Positions 5,633 through 7,781 of a DNA stretch of 7,781 bases are shown in pieces (position 1 is the first letter of the stretch; the number at the start of each line of letters is the position of its first letter). A program made the translations under genes and the position numbers. Source of the DNA: JBBIOI01 sp037443425 (GTDB lineage Bacteria; Desulfobacterota; BSN033; UBA1163); contig JBBIOI010000144.1 in assembly GCA_037443425.1 (NCBI GenBank), forward strand, positions 1-7,781, given 5' to 3'. Under the pieces are notes generated by a model that saw only the letters and a program-made list of their open reading frames with translations, did not search any database and was not told where the DNA came from.

Positions 5633-7210
5633 TTGGTTGATTCAAAAAATATAAAACTTTACGACACAACTTTAAGAGATGGGTCTCAAGGTGAGGACAT
5701 TAATTTTTCTGTAGAAGATAAAATCCTTATTGCTAAAAAGCTTGATGAAATTGGTATCCATTATATTGAAGGAGGGTGGCCAGGTTCGAATCCAAAAGAT
5801 ATGCAATTTTTTAAAGAAATCAAATCTGTTCCTTTATTTAACTCAAAGATTGTTGCATTTGGAAGTACATGCAGACCTGGCACAAGACCAGATATTGATC
5901 CAAACATTAGGGCCCTTATTGAAGCCGGGACTCCAGCAGTAACAATATTTGGAAAATCATGGGATTTACACGTAACTGAGGCACTGAATATTAATCTTAA
6001 ACAGAACCTCGAAATAATTTATGAATCAATTAAATATTTAAAAAATTATATCTCAGAAGTGATTTTTGATGCAGAGCATTTTTTTGATGGTTTTAAAAAT
6101 AATCCTGAGTATTCCCTTGAAACCCTGAAGGTTGCTGAAGAGGCAAAGGCAGACTGGATTGTTCTATGTGATACAAATGGAGGTACACTTCCTTATGAAA
6201 TAGAGGGTATTATAAAGGAAGTGAAAAATAGAATCTCTACTCCACTTGGTATTCATGTGCATAACGATACAGAATTGGCTGTTGCCAACTCTATCCTTGC
6301 TGTAAGGGAAGGAGTCAAACTTGTTCAGGGAACAATAAATGGCTATGGTGAAAGATGTGGTAATGCAAACCTATGCTCAATCATCCCAAACCTTAAGTTG
6401 AAAATGGGTTTTAATTGTATCATTGATGAACAGCTAAAGAAAATGACAGAGGTTTCAAGATTCGTTTCGGAGCTTGCCAACCTTCCTCATCCAAAATCTC
6501 TTCCATATGTTGGTGAAAGCGCATTTGCACATAAGGGAGGAGTCCATGTGAGTGCTATCCGGAAAACCCCTCTCACCTATGAACATATTCGTCCTGAACT
6601 TGTAGGAAATCGGCAGAGGGTATTAATATCAGACCTTTCTGGAGAATCAAACATCCTTTATAAAGCTACTGAGTTTGGAATCGACCTTGAAAGCAAAGAT
6701 CCGGTTGTGAGAAAAATCCTTGAACAGTTAAAACAACTTGAAAACGAAGGTTTTCAATTTGAGGGTGCAGAGGGGTCTTTTGAGTTATTGATAAAAAAGG
6801 CTTTAAAACAGCATAAAAAATTTTTTGAGCTTTTAGGATTTCGTGTAATTGTCGAAAAAAAGGAAGAGGACTCCCCACCCTTCTCTGAGGCAACTATCAT
6901 GGTCCGTGTAGGAGATCAAATTGAACATACCGCAGCCATAGGAAATGGTCCTGTTAATGCATTGGACAATGCCATTAGAAAGGCTCTTGAAAAGTTTTAC
7001 CCTGAACTGAAGGAGGTAAAGCTATTAGATTTTAAGGTTAGAATACTTTCTACAAAAGATGGAACAGGAGCTAAGACTCGTGTTTTAATAGAATCTGGAG
7101 ACGGAAAATCAAGATGGGGGACAGTAGGGGTTTCAGAGAATATAATTCAAGCTAGCTGGCAGGCCCTTGTAGATTCAATAGATTATAAACTTCTAAAAGA
7201 GGAAACCTAA
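5633..7210 (+). CDS. cimA: (R)-citramalate synthase
   Basis: This enzyme condenses pyruvate with acetyl-CoA to give (R)-citramalate, opening the threonine-independent route to 2-oxobutyrate and isoleucine. From the TTG start the product has 525 residues. The HMGL-like TIM barrel (about 8-280) carries YDTTLRDGSQGE at 10-21, the metal ligands of HVHND at 208-212 and NGYGERCGNANL at 236-247. FAHKGGVHVSAI at 298-309 follows, then a LeuA-type C-terminal regulatory domain (about 404-522). IEGGWPGSNPKD and the FGKSWDLHV stretch fit the long Geobacter-type CimA rather than isopropylmalate or homocitrate synthase. TTG 5633 is preferred because AGGAGG (5617-5622) lies 10 bases upstream and the protein then begins just before the barrel. 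An in-frame GTG at 5564 would add 23 unconserved-looking residues, overlap lysC and lack a good site. Isoleucine feedback is expected from the family. Confidence 0.93.
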   Translation: MVDSKNIKLYDTTLRDGSQGEDINFSVEDKILIAKKLDEIGIHYIEGGWPGSNPKDMQFFKEIKSVPLFNSKIVAFGSTCRPGTRPDIDPNIRALIEAGTPAVTIFGKSWDLHVTEALNINLKQNLEIIYESIKYLKNYISEVIFDAEHFFDGFKNNPEYSLETLKVAEEAKADWIVLCDTNGGTLPYEIEGIIKEVKNRISTPLGIHVHNDTELAVANSILAVREGVKLVQGTINGYGERCGNANLCSIIPNLKLKMGFNCIIDEQLKKMTEVSRFVSELANLPHPKSLPYVGESAFAHKGGVHVSAIRKTPLTYEHIRPELVGNRQRVLISDLSGESNILYKATEFGIDLESKDPVVRKILEQLKQLENEGFQFEGAEGSFELLIKKALKQHKKFFELLGFRVIVEKKEEDSPPFSEATIMVRVGDQIEHTAAIGNGPVNALDNAIRKALEKFYPELKEVKLLDFKVRILSTKDGTGAKTRVLIESGDGKSRWGTVGVSENIIQASWQALVDSIDYKLLKEET

Positions 7211-7225
7211 CCTAATTTACCAATA

Positions 7226-7781
7226 ATGAAATATTTTTCATTAGCCCAACAGAAAACAATTTTTATAATTGCCTTATTTTTAATTTTTATAATTTCCATA
7301 AGATTTTATCATACTACTCAAATCCCACAATATGTCGTTCATAAAGAAATAGCTATCGAGGTTTCAGGAGAGGTCAAAAGGCCAGGTATCTATCTATTTA
7401 ACAGTCAACCCACTTTGGGAGAAGCAATTCAAATGGCAGGTGGTTTTAAAGAAGCTGTCTTTTTCGATCCATCTTTATCACAAGAAATTCTGGAGAGTGG
7501 TACACTTATCAGGATTCAAAAAGAATCTCCCAGAGAAATGAAGATAAAAATTGAGAAAATGGAGGCTGAAAAACTAATACTCTTCTCCATTGCTCTCGAC
7601 CTTAATAGAGTATCCTCAAAAGATCTGTGTTTAATTCCTGAAATCGAAGAGGCTATTGCCAAAGAAATCGTATTTTACAGGGAGAAGATAGGGAGGTTTA
7701 GGTCTGTTGAAGAACTAAAAAATGTAAAAGGTATTGGTGAAAAAAAATATCAGTTAATTAAGAATTATTTTTCGACAACAA
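7226..7781 (+). CDS. ComEA-like SLBB and helix-hairpin-helix protein, 3' end beyond window
   Basis: An open frame of 185 codons runs off the window edge without a stop. Residues 10-26 are a hydrophobic helix after a short charged start, so the protein is probably membrane-anchored with the rest outside the cytoplasm. Residues 43-100 form an SLBB domain (IEVSGEVKRPGIYLF at 44-58, LGEAIQMAGGF at 64-74). After a charged, coiled-coil-prone linker (101-118), residues 125-182 match the ComEA helix-hairpin-helix DNA-binding region (FYREKIGRFRSVEELKNVKGIGEKK). The role inferred is binding incoming DNA during natural transformation. The first hairpin reads IPEIEEAIA, where ComEA normally has PGIG. The ATG has no good ribosome binding site; AGAGG (7198-7202) is over 20 bases away. 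Only a few residues are likely missing at the C-terminus. The gene starts 15 bases after cimA. Confidence 0.8.
   Translation, partial: MKYFSLAQQKTIFIIALFLIFIISIRFYHTTQIPQYVVHKEIAIEVSGEVKRPGIYLFNSQPTLGEAIQMAGGFKEAVFFDPSLSQEILESGTLIRIQKESPREMKIKIEKMEAEKLILFSIALDLNRVSSKDLCLIPEIEEAIAKEIVFYREKIGRFRSVEELKNVKGIGEKKYQLIKNYFSTT

Overview
The window carries eight protein-coding genes, all on the + strand and closely packed. Base composition is AT-rich. No rRNA, tRNA, CRISPR array or transposase gene is visible. Gene content points to a Gram-negative-type bacterium. The run acpS, nnr, tsaE, lysC, cimA, with a citramalate synthase very like the Geobacter type, suggests Desulfobacterota (former Deltaproteobacteria) or a neighbouring low-GC lineage. 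That placement is inference from remembered gene order and protein similarity, not from a search.

Positions 42-1974 hold acpS and nnr, which overlap by 23 bases: acyl carrier protein activation and repair of damaged NAD(P)H. A short gap with a perfect TATAAT box leads to 2037-3185, which encodes a bacterial eRF1-like protein. It has a GGWAQ loop and a C-terminal four-cysteine zinc ribbon, and is the least ordinary gene here. A DUF151/bifunctional-nuclease family protein (3206-3697) and TsaE (3709-4173, tRNA t6A modification) follow with very short spacers, so three nucleic-acid or translation-linked genes sit in a row.

Positions 4174-4338 are the only sizeable gap (165 bp). They contain a 116-bp non-coding element bounded by perfect 15-bp inverted repeats, with an internal REP-like hairpin sequence. 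This looks like a miniature inverted-repeat or palindromic repeat element lying directly upstream of lysC.

Positions 4339-7210 hold lysC (aspartate kinase, with a clear internal ribosome binding site and start for a separate regulatory beta subunit) and cimA (citramalate synthase, probably starting at a TTG codon). Together they feed the aspartate family and the threonine-independent route to isoleucine. From 7226 to the window edge there is an incomplete ComEA-like gene: a membrane anchor, an SLBB domain and a helix-hairpin-helix DNA-binding domain. The most interesting items are the eRF1-like protein with its altered GGQ loop, the nested lysC beta start, and the inverted-repeat element.
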